From the NCBI RefSeq assembly GCF_022605725.1, contig NC_065557.1:28089256-28153255 (forward strand): a stretch of 64,000 bases of DNA, read 5' to 3'. The notes below the pieces were generated by a model. It did not search any database. It worked only from the letters and a program-made list of their open reading frames with translations, and was not told where the DNA came from. This stretch comes from Anthonomus grandis grandis. Lineage: Eukaryota > Arthropoda > Insecta > Coleoptera > Curculionidae. A program made the translations under genes and the position numbers. This document shows positions 42,504 through 55,055 of the stretch, piece by piece. Every line of letters starts with the position of its first letter. The first letter of the stretch is position 1.

Positions 42504-45500
42504 CTAATGGATTGTCTCAGTCTCTAATGGTAGCGGACACACCTTTACTACACTTTGTTTAATCACGCCCCCCTTTGTCTTTATGCTCACCACGCGCTGA
42601 ATGTCTATGACTCGTCCTACACTCCAACACTGCGAAGGAAAACCATCCTCCCTAATTAACACTACCAAGCAGATTGTCAATGTTAGTCTTCACCTTCCAT
42701 TTAAAGCGCTGGTGAAAGGTATGCAAGTAGTCAGAAGACCACCGAGTCCAGAAATGCTGAGCCATCCTTTGAATGTGAGCATAACGACCTAGGCGATTTA
42801 CAGGAACTTCCCTTAAATCTGATTCAGGCAAGGCATTCAAAGGGCGTCCGATTAAGAAATGCCCTAGCGTCAGGCTATCAAAATCGTTTGGATCGTCCGA
42901 CATTTGAACCAACGGCCTCGAATTCAAAACCGCTTCAATTCGAACCACCAGGGTATAGAGTTCCTCATAAGTTAAAGGAGTATTGTTTACAACGCGCTTC
43001 AGGTGCTGCTTAAAAGACTTCACCGCCATCTCCCACACACCTCCGAAGTGAGGTGATCGAGATGGTATGAAATGCCACTTCATATTGGTTGTTTCCAAAA
43101 ACCCTTGAAACTTGCTGTCGCGTAAAACATTATTTATTGCGTTGAACTCGTTGTTGGCTCCTACAAAATTCGAACCATTGTCAGAAAATAGGGATTTACA
43201 AACCCCACGCCGAGCCACAAACCGCTTAAAGGCGGCAATGAAAGCCTGTGTTGTTAGTTTTGTAGCAAACTCTACATGGACGGCCTTGGTGGACAGGCAA
43301 ATAAAAATACACAAATATCCTTTGAGGTATTTTTTATTTCGAAATTTTGAATCTTTAATGATGAAGGGACCTGCATAATCCACACCTGTAGAGCAAAAGA
43401 AATAAGAAGGATTTACTCTTTGGGCAGGTAGATCCCCCATTGTTAAAGGTGTCTTGGATTTGCTTTAAAGCATCGAATACATTTTCGTATAATACCCTTT
43501 ACAAGGATTTTGCCATTTATGGGCCAAAATCTTTGGCGGACAAAGGATAAGGTAGAATGAACACCTGGATGCAGGTTTTTCTCATGCACATACTGATTTA
43601 TTAACCTTGTAAAGACAGAGTCATGGGGAAGCAACAGAGGGTGTTTGTAATCAAAGTTAACTTTGGCGTGTATTAATCTACCTCCAACCCGGAGAATACC
43701 GTCCTTATCGAAAAACGGGTTTAACGTGCTTAGACGACTGGAGGTACGGACATTCTTGCCTCGTTTACTTCGTTCGATCTCATCACCAAAATATTCCCTT
43801 TGAAATAGGGCCAGTTTTCCTTAATCCCATGGATACTTTACAATTAAATACAAAGCGAAAACAATACGATAAAATACGAATCAATTTAGTAAAACTTAAG
43901 TATTTATTCAAGATTTTATTCAAAAATTGAGAAGGAATAATTGTGGTTAATGTCACACGATTAGAATTGATTTCGGGAATTTGTTTTGAGTCATTGGGTT
44001 GACGTGCATATTTGCTAACGTGATTGATAGTGGGCTAATTCTCAGTCCATTCAATTAAAAAACTAGGACCGTGCCACCACAAGTCACTATTTTTTAGGTC
44101 ATGAGGATCAATCCCCCTGGAGATTAAATCAGCAGGATTTTTTGCTGAAGGAATATGATACCAATTATTTCTGTCTGTGATATGCTGTATTTCCGCTACG
44201 CGGTTGCATGCAAAGGTCTTTAAAGTTCGGGGTTTTAAGCATAACCAGGAAAGGACTATAGACGAGTCTGTCCAATAGAATAACTCAAGGGGTCGATTGT
44301 TTAAGGTTTCACGAAGTTTCTTCATGAGTTTGGCTAATAAAAGCGCACCGCAAAATTCTAGACGCGGCAATGAAACCGCCTTGAGAGGAGCGACACGCGA
44401 CTTGGCGCAAACTAATCTGCTGACTATACTATCACTCCTATCTTGGGATCGTATGTATATGCACGCACCATATGCGTCGGATGCGTCGGAAAATCCATGT
44501 AATTGAAAGGTAGAAGCGTTCTTAAGAAAGGCATGACGTGGAATTTTTATAGTGCTAGCCGAGTGAAGATTGCTAACAAAATTTAACCATTTTTGACGAA
44601 TATCAGATAGATCAGGTTCATCCCAGGGGATTTTTAATAACCATAGTTTTTGTAGAAGACACAGCTTGAATTATCATAGGGCCTAGCAATTGGATTAGGA
44701 TTAACATTTAAATGGTAGATTAATTTATCAGATAATGAATTCCATACAATTCCTAATGTTTTGAAACTCTGGGAATCGTTAATGGAAAATTCAATTGAGT
44801 TTTCGTTTGCTAAATCGGACAATAAAAATGGGTCATTTAACGCAAATTTTCTTAAGTCAAAACCGTATTCCTTAAAAATTTTTGAGAGGTTATTTCTTAT
44901 TTTTAGAAGACCTTCTGATGAGGCACTCCCGGTTATGACGTCATCGACATAACAGTCCTTTTCTATGATTTCACTTTCAACAGGGTACTCAGAATATTTG
45001 TCTAGCGATATTTGTTTCAGACAACGAGTCGCCAAAAACGAGACGCTAGCTGTGCCATACGTGATGGTATTCAATTGAAAGTGAGATAACTCAGTGTCTG
45101 AGCTTTCGCGCCAGACAATTCACTGAAGGTGGCGTTGCTGGGGTTCGATCAAGACCTGACGATACATTTTCGCTATATCACCAGTCAAAACATAATTATT
45201 TTGTCGAAAACGAATGACAATTGAAAACAAATCATTTTGAACATTTGGTCCAACTTTTAAACAATCATTCAGAGAAATGCCCGATGTAGATTTCGCGGAC
45301 GCATCAAAGACGACAAGTAATTTTGTGGTTAAGCTGTCATGCTTCTCCACCGCGTGATGTGGGATGTAATAGATGGGATAATCAATGAGTTTATTGGGAT
45401 CAATTTTGGTCATGTGACCTAAGTCGACATATTCTTGCATGAATGAGACATAGGATTTTTCTAAATTCTGCGTTTTTTGAAAACTTTTTTCTTTTCTTCT

Positions 45501-46640
45501 AAACGAATCTTCAATTTTCCAGAACCTTTCAAGACTATTATACAGTGCGGAATCATTCAAGCTTAAACAGCAGTTTGTTTGACTAGGTAAGTTAAAAGGC
45601 AATAGACCAGAAATCAACCAGCCTAGCTTACTTGATTGCAACATCGGATTATTTTTTCCTAAGCTTTTTTGTCCAGAGCTTAATAAACTGTAAAACAAAC
45701 TAGCCCCTATTAGAAGGTCTGAGGGCTCAGAAAAGGTTGGATCAGCGAGACAAATATCAATAGGAATAGGAATCTGGGAGATATCTAAAGGTCGAGGTGG
45801 AATAGTCTCAGTTATTTTGTCTATTACAAGAGCTGATAAACTAAATTTATAGCCATTGTGATTGGCGGCTAAAGACAGATAAAGGTAGTGGCCTGGTTGA
45901 TTCCACAGACTGGAATATTAATTTTATTAAAAGCGAGGTTTAATTTCTCAAACAAGGTTTTAGACACAAAATTGGATTTCGCCAATAACGCCTTACATAA
46001 AATAGGGTTTCGGTGGTTATCATATACTTTGACTAAGGCTGTTGACAGCAGAACATAAGTGTTGGCGGTTGCATTGGCACAGGATAAACTATAACATAAG
46101 TTAGATGGATCTTGATGGTTACTAGTTGGTTCATATTGTAAAATGTTAGTAGGAGGTGCTTGCGTTGGATTGTTTATTGTATTTGTTAAGGGTTGAGCTT
46201 CATTAATGGCTGGAATGATGGCATTATGGGAATGATTGTTAGCATGCACGTCATTGATTTGAGTGAATAAACTTGTTTGACGGGGTAATGCACCTTGATT
46301 TGATCTGGTAATCGGTCTTGGCTTAAATGCTGTATTACTTGTGGAAGGATTAGTGGTTGGGTTGATATCTTGATGTAGCAATGAGTGATGGTTACGACGA
46401 CATGTTTTGCAAGTAAATTTAGATTTGCAAACGGAAGTAAAATGACCGGGGCGAAGACAATTAGTGCACAGGTTTAAACGCTTTGTTTCTTTGTAGCGAG
46501 AACTTATTGGCAGCTCAATAAAAAAATTACACGAATAAACAAAATGGCTCTCATTGCAAAGTGGACCAGTAGTCTTCTCGTCACGAGTCGCGATCGAATT
46601 CGAAGTCGTGATCGTATCGAGATTGAGTCGTGATTTTAGA
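42504..46640 (-). pseudogene. BEL/Pao retrotransposon gag-pol polyprotein (frameshifted, 5'-truncated)
   Basis: From the right: gag end with knuckles (LCTNCLRPGHFTSVC, FTCKTCRRNHHSLLH, 46490-46370). A protease region follows (VLLSTALVKVYDNHRNPI, LLAKSNFVSKTLFEKL) in which the DSG active-site triplet is missing. RT: KLGWLISGLLPFNL, VVFDASAKSTSGISLNDCL and DIAKMYRQVLIEPQQRHLQ (45698-45120), one in-frame stop, then CYVDDVITGSAS (catalytic YVDD, 45074-44634). RNase H region: LPRLEFCGALLLAKLMKKL and LFYWTDSSIVLSWLC (44370-44035). Integrase: H2C2 zinc region with HEKNLHPGVHSTL and KCIRCFKANPRHL (43634-43443), then GVDYAGPF, FSDNGSNFVGA and SPHFGGVWEMAVKSF (D, D, E). The C-terminal tail ends VCPLPLETETIH at 42504. 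Several frameshifts separate the blocks. Confidence 0.9.
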
Positions 46641-47040
46641 ATCCCAGCCCTGTTTTGAAATTTCTCATGAACATTGGCAAGTTTTTGTCCGCTAATACCT
46701 TGCTTTTTAAATACCCTCAAACAAACAAATCTAGTGTTATTAAGGGTGGCGACCGCGCGGGCCATTCAACTGCAGCACGCCTGCCAATCCTCATCCCTGG
46801 AAATTGTTCATTAGGCCATTCTCGAACTATAAAAGCGTAGTGAGGAATAGAAGAGTTTTATCTTGTTGGAAATACAAATTACTTTCGTTTAGTATCCGAA
46901 CATCATTTTTCTCAACAACCACTTGGTTTTCCAAAGATTGAATGATTAAAGGATATATTGTATTTTTGGGAATAACTGCAGTGTTATTTTTGTACCTATT
47001 CATTACTGCAAAAATTACAGAATTTTTCATAAAAACAAAA
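46640..47040 (-). pseudogene. Mariner transposase fragment abutting BEL gag
   Basis: The minus strand reads NLYFQQDKTLLFLTT, shifts, then continues PHYAFIVREWPNEQFPGMRI, GRRAAVEWPARSPPLITLDL, a stop, and GYLKSKVLADKNLP. This is the second-Asp to third-acidic stretch of a mariner-type transposase. It joins BEL gag sequence near 46640, so the open frame at 46765-45869 is a chimera of out-of-frame transposase codons and gag codons. Confidence 0.85.
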
Positions 47041-47044
47041 TATT

Positions 47045-47780
47045 GTTAGAACTTTTTCCACATTTTCTCCATGTCTTAAAAATTAAGATACTTGCCTTTA
47101 TTATTTACAAAAAACACTATGGTTAGATATCTATTCTTTAATCATATCCGATCAACAAAACACTTCAAAAATGGAAAACGAACAAAAAAATCGATAAGGA
47201 AATTAAATATACGCCTGCCCGGCTGTTGACCCAAAATTTGCGAATAAAAAGCATAAAAAACACAATCGCCCCATGCAAGTTGGAATAAGTAAATTCAGCT
47301 TCGTTTAAAACCATGCGGTCATTTCGTCGAGCCTGGTCGGCTCGATGCGAATGAGCGAAACTGCGTAGACATTGCTGCGTGTTTCAAGTAATTAATTAAT
47401 AGGCTTATACTGTTTCCGGAAATATCAATTAAAAGGCCATTGACCAAATAACTCATGAACTATTAGCGAGGGCTTTATAAGCACCATTGGGATTTTGTTT
47501 ATTAATAATTGAATCTTCGTAGGTTGAAATGACGCATATCTGCCCTGCAATACTTTATTGATATTTTTGTTCAATACATTAATCGCCATTGTAAACGTTT
47601 TCTCAATTATTATACATATGTTGTTATCATCGATGAATAATTATATTACTAATATAGAAGTTACATGTTAATATTGCTTGAAGTCATATGATGGAAAAAT
47701 TTGGCCATTTAGTTGAATTTTGATTTAATTTTTTAATAAGAAATTTAATAAAAATTGATTTAATAATAATTTGTATTATT
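47045..47780. other. Noncoding stretch
   Basis: No feature recognised. A slightly GC-richer patch at about 47320-47370 (TCGTCGAGCCTGGTCGGCTC) contains a short inverted pair (GAGCC/GGCTC). Confidence 0.35.
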
Positions 47781-47899
47781 GAAGGTACTTTGTTTTGTGA
47801 TGGCAATGGAAACCTATGTTTTGGTGAAACATAACGTGATTCAAGACTACTCGACTACGAAAAACAACCATTTTATTTATTAAATATTATTAAAATCTT

Positions 47900-48618
47900 A
47901 ATCTTACCTCAAGGGGACTTCTTCTAATAATGCAGGCAGTTGATTTTTAAGCAGATGCCGATAAACATCTTCAGTATTTAACCGAAAATTGTTGCTGGTG
48001 CTGACATTTAATAATTTCAGGCGGGTACTCGTATGCCCATAAGTGATTATTGTAAAAATTCATAATTGCGTTTTTTGGAAAATTTGCTTTATCTGTGGAT
48101 AGTATTCTAATAGAATTTTCTCCTATTTTTTGATGTAGCTATTAACAAAATGCGAGTCTTTTAGGAAAATCACCTGATAAAAGTGGTTGCACTCGCTATA
48201 AATAATACGAATATAAGAGTCTCCTCTTCACTATTCTGGAGACTGTCGATTGACAGAATTTTTAATGTGATTGATTGAATATTTAATGTTGTACTTATTG
48301 TGAGGTGCTCCCCAATTTGGTTTAACACTGCCTCTTCCGCTTTTATAGTTGCAACTCTACGATGTCATGCATTTTTAACGGCCAACTTCTCGAAACTACT
48401 ATTTTCAAATAGAGTCTAATATTTTACTAACTGAAAAGGATTATAAAAATGCAACAATATCAAAAACAAAGGCTTGAAGGTAGTGTTTTTGTTTATTATT
48501 TTATTAATTTCGTCATATTATAAGCCTTTTTGAACATAGGTTTATAGAAAGTTTTTGAATATTTTGACTCATGAAATAAGCCCATACATTTTCGTGCAAT
48601 ATAAATGACATACCCTGT
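47900..48618 (-). pseudogene. Tc1/mariner transposase relic with 5' terminal repeat
   Basis: Minus-strand blocks: VATIKAEEAVLNQIGEHLTI (48360 on), IGENSIRILSTDKANFPKNA, then IMNFYNNHLWAYEYPPEIIK and a tail read as RLNTEDVYRHLLKNQLPALL (to about 47910). The first catalytic Asp lies in LSTDKANF. The leader runs to about 48618, where ACAGGGTATGTCATTTATAT on the minus strand looks like the terminal repeat. The C-terminal third is lost. Confidence 0.75.
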
Positions 48619-48629
48619 AAATCAGTAGT

Positions 48630-49090
48630 TTCTCTCATATTTTGATAAAAAATAATTATTACAATAATTGATATCTCTTCTCACAAGCCCTATAAAAATA
48701 CCCAAACTATATACTTACGCAAGAAAACACTTTACAAATTACACGCAAATGTGTCTAGTAGATTGTCTTGTAGATCTGTTATAAACTAATCAGCAAGTTA
48801 AATTATTTTCAAGAGACTGATAGGGGCATCTCCCTAATGGTTTTACAAAGAATTGAAAATAACTTATATAAGGATTGATAATAACTTGTGATGTTATTTT
48901 TTTATAAAAACTTATTCTTCTAAAGCAATCATATTAATTAGTATTATTATTTGTATAACTATAATTACGTAGTAATGTAAAAATATATATTATTTGATTC
49001 TAGTTTGCCCACGATAACACCTACAATTTAAACCATGTTAAAAATAATTCCACGCTCCTTTTATAAATGTGTTTTAATTATAACTAAAGA
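48630..49090. other. AT-rich noncoding stretch
   Basis: No coding region recognised. It probably includes PLE 3' flank leading into the hammerhead-like motif at 49098. Confidence 0.35.
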
Positions 49091-49097
49091 ACCCTAG

Positions 49098-49148
49098 ACT
49101 TAGTGTCCTGAGGATGATTTAATATAAGTCGAAACGTCGACATTTAGG
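49098..49148 (+). ncRNA. Hammerhead-ribozyme-like motif (PLE type)
   Basis: CTGAGGA core (49108-49114) fits CUGANGA. Stem II is GATTT/AAGTC (49116-49120 with 49126-49130, one G-U pair) over a 5-nt loop, followed by GAAA (49131-49134), C and the cleavage triplet GTC (49136-49138). Stem I pairs ACTTAGTGTC (49098-49107) with GACATTTAGG (49139-49148), with one mismatch and one wobble. Stem III has no loop in the monomer, but ACGT is self-complementary, so two molecules could form it. No PLE coding sequence is visible immediately upstream. Confidence 0.65.
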
Positions 49149-49149
49149 T

Positions 49150-52100
49150 AAACAGGTTTCTGTTTTATTTCTGACCCCACCCAACAACCCTCTGCAATAT
49201 TAAATAATTTAAACTGGAGTCCAAATGGAGCCCTCAAGCAAGATACGTAGGTAAAACCCTGAATAAGCCTTACTAATCAACTTAAACTACAAAATAGGAA
49301 TAAAATTGCACAAAAACTAGGAGAATAATTAACGTATTTACATTTTCATTTTCAACAGTTAGTTTAGTTTATTTGACGTCTTACTTACCGTTAGTTTAAT
49401 ATTTTTATCTAGTTTTCTGTAGTCATTTTATTTGAGGAAATCATAATATAATAAATATTAAGTTCTTTAATACATAGGTGCGATATGAACATTGATATAC
49501 ATTTTTTATGACAAATTTTAGGAAATTTTGCATCAAAAAATGTATTGTTATTACCTAATTTCTGACTATTACAAAAATGCCTTGAATTATGCCAAACGAG
49601 CCGAGTATTTTCAGCAATTTATTTATTTATTACACGAATATAAATCACAAGTTATATTATAGTCGTAATTTAGAGCAAGTATTAATTAAGATATGGCCGT
49701 GAAATGGGAAAATGGTGAAAAGTTAAAAACTCTGTGTGCCGGCGCTGATACTGCTTGCTGGTCGTTGTGCCATTGTAAACATCCCAGTGCCTCACCTGTA
49801 CAGTAAAATGTGCAGTAATGTCCTGAAAAATTACTGTACATTTTCCAATAGTATCAGTACAAGGCCATTTCTTTCCTATCAAAATCTGCTTTTTAGGCGA
49901 TGATGAGAACTGAAGAACAGATAGAGACTTGTCATCGTATAGGAATTTTCAATACTAAAAAGTACCATATTGCTAACATAGAGTGATGTAACCATTTTAG
50001 CCTCATTTTTGACTTGAAGTCTAAAATGATGGCGAATGGCGGATGACGGAGAAGTCACTTAAGCTCCATAAGTATTAGACAGCCAATAGAATCAACGACA
50101 TGGTGTACCAGATCCAGAGAGGCCCGACAACCTATATGATAATTATAATTAGATATAAAAATCATCCGGTGGATGTCTTATTGTATTTTAAAAACCTTTT
50201 TTTATAGGTATTGTATTGTTTTGTTCCTATTTAGTAGTTTAGGTTGGTTAATTAAGTTTACTTAGGATTTTACTAGTTTTCAGTAGTTCATCTTGTTTAA
50301 GGGGCTCAATTTAGTATATTTAGGTTTATTTATTGCAGAGCCCTGTAGTTTGCAAATTCAAGATTCTATAAATTTGTTTGCTTTGAATGTCGGTGTCTTC
50401 TTAAGATTATTTGTTATTTTAAGTTAAAACAATGTAAAATGCTCTTAGACTAATTAAAAAAATTTTCATAAATAATTTAAAAAAAATAATATTTAAAGCA
50501 AATAAAAATTAGTTCCTGGATATGATTCATGTTGGTAAAAATTATGTTCCGATCATTAAACTTTTCGTTGGTTCATTAAAGTTCGCGTTCTTTAATGTTC
50601 TCCTAGAAACGTAAACTATAATTAATAACACTTACCTAGAAATATATTGGGAAATTAAAAAGCATTTTTCTATGTCTGTGCTGTAGCCAGGCGCTATTTT
50701 ATCCTCATCGTTACCGAGCATTTGTTTCCAGCTTAGGCTACTTTATATGCATTAGATATATCTAGTTTCATTACACGGAAACGCTGGAAAAAATGCCATA
50801 ATGGATTGAAGCATCATCATTTTTATGCATCTAGTACGTCTGCTAATAAATTATACCTAAATTGCTTTTTTTTTTCGCTTTAATTAAAGCTACACAAAAA
50901 TTAGCGTAATGAAAAAATAATACTTAGAGATAATTTTTTGTCTTCTTTTTATTATTTTGGTAAAAATACAGATAGAATGAAATACATACCGTAAAATCTA
51001 GGATATCTTTTTAGAATTATAAGTTTTATTATACTCGGTTAGACAAATTTCCATATCTTCCTCGGAAGAATTGAATTTGGGTCCATTTCGAAATGTCAGC
51101 AATAAATTATTGCGCGTTTCCTATCCGGTTTAGTTCAAGTTGGATTTAGACCATGATAAATTGGTTTACTGCAAACAAGAGTGGCTTAGATGCATAATTC
51201 TAGCAGAGTTTTTTGGTCATAATGAGAAATAACACAAAAACGTTGAGTTTGTACAGTTTCCTTTATTAAAAACTTTTGTTAGTAATTGCAAGGAGAATCA
51301 TATAGTTTTCTTAGACTAAAAGAATGGGGTCATGATTTTCAAAACCGTTGACACCTGTCGTTAAGTATACCTACTACTACTAATACTACTTAACAGTTAA
51401 TAAACTTAGAAACTTGACAGAAAGAAAGCCTTAAAAATATCTGGTAAAAAAATATAATTACAATTTTTTTTTTGCGTTGTATTGTGATTATAGCAATAAC
51501 TTTTATATATTTTGCATAATTATTTTTTGACATCTTTTTTTTATTTATTGAAAAATGATTCTATAAGATTGTGGCATTATATAAAAAAGACTTCTGAAAA
51601 TTTCCTAGTCGATGACCAGGAATCTTAAATAATTAAATAGACTAAAGTATGTGACACAACTCGGAATCAATTTAGGTCGAACTCCAGTAGAGGCAGATGG
51701 AAAGTACTAGAAATGCTGTCGTTGTATTTTTTTCCTTTTTGGATTTAGATTTGTTATATAAAATAAATATTATTAAAGCGTGAGATTATTATATGATTTT
51801 GAAATATTGATTTATAAGGTATGACATGGTTAACATGGATATATAATAACTTATTGAAATGAAATAATTTTGTAGCAAGATTTTGCGTAAGCATAATTTA
51901 ATTCAAACCAAAATAGATAAAATTAAACCCAAAACCCTAAAAAAAATCAACTTATTACATAATTCTTGTAAGTCTTAAGTTTAAATTTACAAACTCACTA
52001 AATAGTACAGTAACATCTGTCATAAAAAATATGCCGTTTTGACAAAAAAATACCTCCAAGCAACTTTTTTTTGCGGAAATCATTTAAAGAGCATTCAAAA

Positions 52101-52430
52101 ATTGTAACTTAAAAAATTAAGTATTGTGATTATGAGCAAACGGAAAGAATTTTTTTTTTGTTAGGTGGTTTTTGGGTTTTGATAACTTTAAACATAAAAA
52201 AACACGTGATATTTTATCCTATTTGACATATTAAAAGTTTGGTTATCTTTCAGATACGGTGATATTTGATGTCTATAGGTATAGAGTATATTTCATGCAC
52301 GAGTTCTGTAACTTTTAACATTTTCTGCAAAATATACCAGAAATCGAAGAAGCATAAAAAATATCTGCATAATCAAAGAAAGCGATCCTTGCAATTCGCA
52401 TAAACATTTCCAATTTTAATTTTTAAACTA
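49150..52430. other. Long AT-rich stretch without recognised genes
   Basis: A 66-codon open frame at 49682-49882 (minus) and a GC-richer stretch at 50030-50110 resemble nothing that I can name. There is no terminal repeat, tandem array or RNA gene that I can support. It is presumably old transposon debris. Confidence 0.35.
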
Positions 52431-52439
52431 TTTTTGATA

Positions 52440-53010
52440 AGCTCTTTAATCTGATGGTTAAAATGACAGATCACTACATGAGATTTTAAATTTTTAAATT
52501 GTGCCCTTGTGCATATAGAGAAAAATTATTTAAATCAGTATTTATAATTAATTCTGACTGCGGAATATTATTAAAGTTTAATAGTAAATAAATAAGTTGA
52601 GAGTCATCTGCATACTGAAGAATTTGAGTCTCTAGTCAGTACATTTGTTCATTTCAGCAAACATAAATTGAAACAAGTAATGGGGACAGAATTGAATCTT
52701 GAGGAATACCGTTTTCTACTTGGTAAAATTTTTATTTTAGAATACTGTTTTATTTTTAATAACCACACAACAAAAACAATCAGAAAGGTAACTTTGAAAT
52801 AATTTAATGCTTTTACTCGAAAAACTAATATAAGGTAATTTGAAAAGTAATAAGTTTTGATCTATGGTGTCAAAGGCTTTACTAAAATCTAACAATCCTT
52901 TTTTCCTCGTTAAGTCTAATATCATTAGAAATTTTGAAAAGGCAAGTAGTTAGTGGTGATAAACTTTTTTCTGAAACCAGACTGACAATCGGAAACTAAG
53001 TGAAGTAAAA
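52440..53010 (-). pseudogene. LINE RT fragment
   Basis: Minus-strand blocks: VSDCQSGFRKKFITTNYLPF near 52990, KGLLDFSKAFDTIDQNLLLF (52900 on), KLPYISFSSKSIKLFQSYLS, and ETQILQYADDSQLIYLL near 52600 (catalytic YADD). Stops and shifts lie between the blocks. The RT continues upstream (higher coordinates) only after the Harbinger element, where an endonuclease fragment lies at 55340-55640. Confidence 0.8.
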
Positions 53011-53399
53011 CTGTAAACAGCCACCATAGAGTAATGTTGCAGGAAGTTTACTTGCCGGGTAAGTACTTGCTGATTTGCTCGATCTTGTAGTGTACACGGC
53101 TTGTTTCAGCAAGTTAGTTTGCCATTATTAATATCGAAACTGTTCCGAATTATTTGCAGCAAGTAGTGAAATCTTTACGTGTATTTAAAAAGAAAGTGAA
53201 AGGGCGTATTTGGAGTAAGAATGATAGGTATTATTAAATATTATTATTGAAGATTTGAGTTCATATTTCTTTTAAATACGTGAATAACTCTATTTTTTCG
53301 TTTTTTCAATTTTTGAGCGTGTGGGATAGTATTTTTTAAATTGGTTTTTGCTATAAGTGACGTAATACCCAATAAAATAAGTAACTCCTTATGAATTCG

Positions 53400-55055
53400 T
53401 CACAACAGTACAGATTTTATTTTATATATATTTGACTGCCATGGAACCTCAGTTTGGAGGGAAATAAAGTAGTTTTGGAAATCTTCTCGAACTATTTTAG
53501 GATTTTGGGAATAATTGTAGAGATTTCTGGAATTAAGTGGCAATAAGCTTTGTTTTAGCATACATTCCTGGCGCCATTGACTATTTATAATACCATCATC
53601 GCTTTCTGTATCGAAAATTCCTGTCAGTGCATAATTTTTTTTCGATCTATTTGTGGTTATTGAATAGTTATTAAGAACGCATATTGCCAAAACTATTCTT
53701 TTTACTTTTTCAAGGCAAAGTTGTATAGGTTTCCTTAATACCCGAAACAATTTGCTATAATACAAAACACATTTTCAATTATTCTTCTTGCATGTGAAAG
53801 TCGGTAATAAGTAGTAGATATAAATGTGATAGTCGGCAGAGGTACGCGGTTTGGCTCTGGCTGATTTTTGAATGGGTATGATTTAACCAAGCATAGTTTC
53901 ATTGTAAATGCGCCATCTGCTATAAAAATAAACGGTAAAAAGTTTTTTATACCGACAGTTGTTGAGGTGGACGTAAATTTACAGTATTATTTTCCAAAGC
54001 GGTAGACAGAGAACACATGTTATACGCCACCATCCAAAATTCTTCGATTACGACCAACATCTACCTAAATTAATTTATAATTTAAATCAGCCGATGCCAA
54101 ATAAACCATGCTGTGCGTACTTTTATAGTTAAAACAATAACTTCCATTGTTCCATCTTTTGCTATTCTAATCCATTCTTCTTGGGTATTTGAAACCTAGA
54201 ATAAAAATATTTTTTTTAAACTCAAGGAGATGAAAACACACTCACATATAATTACACTATAGCTGAGGACAAAAGATTGAAACGGAACAAAAAGTACACC
54301 GTCCAAAAAAAGTAAAAAAGTTAAAGTGACTCAAGAAAATGCAATTTTGGAAAATGCATTAAAGGCGATGAATCGACCCTTAGATAGCTGGCAAATATTT
54401 GGAGATTATGTAGCATTCCAGCCTAAATTCCTGAGTTCAGAGCAGCTCTAATTAGGATGAAAAGGAATGATACAACGGGATATACTTACAATTTCAGAAC
54501 AAACTGATGAGCATGATTCTGGAAATTCAAAACCGGCCTCTGTTGCTTTTTTATCCCCTACATATGATTCAAGTGCCTCATCCTCAACTGAATATACTGT
54601 GCCGCCCTATACATGCCTACATTTAAATATTCCTTTTTTAGAGCTTTCATAAATGCAGCACACCATTCAGGAACAATGCTTGCGATCATATATACAGGTA
54701 TTCGATACAGATATATAAAAGAATGGTAGGAATCACCTGCAATAATTAAAATTTTACTTTTTTTTTGAGCCTATAATTACTTTTCATGAAAATAAAAATA
54801 TATTGCAAACTATAATATTTATTTTAAACACATATAATTAGCTTTCTACGTAATTATCTGAGGCTTTGAAATTGAAGTCTTTTGCAGAAATTCGTTTTCC
54901 ATTCTCAACTCAGTAAGTTACTTTTCATCTTATCCTAAACAGCTCTTTTTTATCCATTTTCTTACCCAAATTCTTCTTCTATTTTTTTCGTTTTGCTCTT
55001 TTCGTCCTTTTATTAAATATATCACAACTGCAGCAGCTATTTGCTGAGATGACAT
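53400..55055 (-). pseudogene. Harbinger transposase (HARBI1-like), split, degenerate
   Basis: The N-terminal exon starts at 55055 (MSSQQIAAAVVIYLIKGRKE, then NRRRIWVRKWIKK) and runs to about 54850 with stops. The catalytic part begins after an acceptor-like TTTTTATTCTAG at 54196 and reads VSNTQEEWIRIAKDG, NYKSTHSMVYLASADLNYKL, VDVGRNRRILDGGV (second Asp), FIADGAFTMKLCLVKSYPFK, and LSHARRIIENVFCI (Glu block). The C-terminal part (53765-53400) reads RKPIQLCLEKVKRIVLAICV and ends VREDFQNYFISLQTEVPWQ. Stops and frameshifts are frequent. The first Asp block is not recognisable. Confidence 0.8.
54286..54652 (+). pseudogene. Harbinger accessory BESS-type gene, antisense between transposase exons
   Basis: The plus-strand frame reads KKSKKVKVTQENAILENALK, then AMNRPLDSWQIFGDYVAFQP and KFLSSEQL, stop (54286-54450). 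After a shift it continues MIQRDILTISEQTDEHDSGN and a Ser-rich tail to 54652. The DxWxxFGxYVAxxLxxL pattern is that of the BESS protein-interaction motif found in MADF-BESS partners of Harbinger elements. The MADF half is not visible. It lies antisense between the N-terminal and catalytic parts of the transposase, as in the copy at 6230-6630. Confidence 0.65.

Noticed and set aside
49682..49882. 66-codon minus-strand frame
   Set aside because: No recognisable domain and no splice or promoter context. Left as unknown noncoding.
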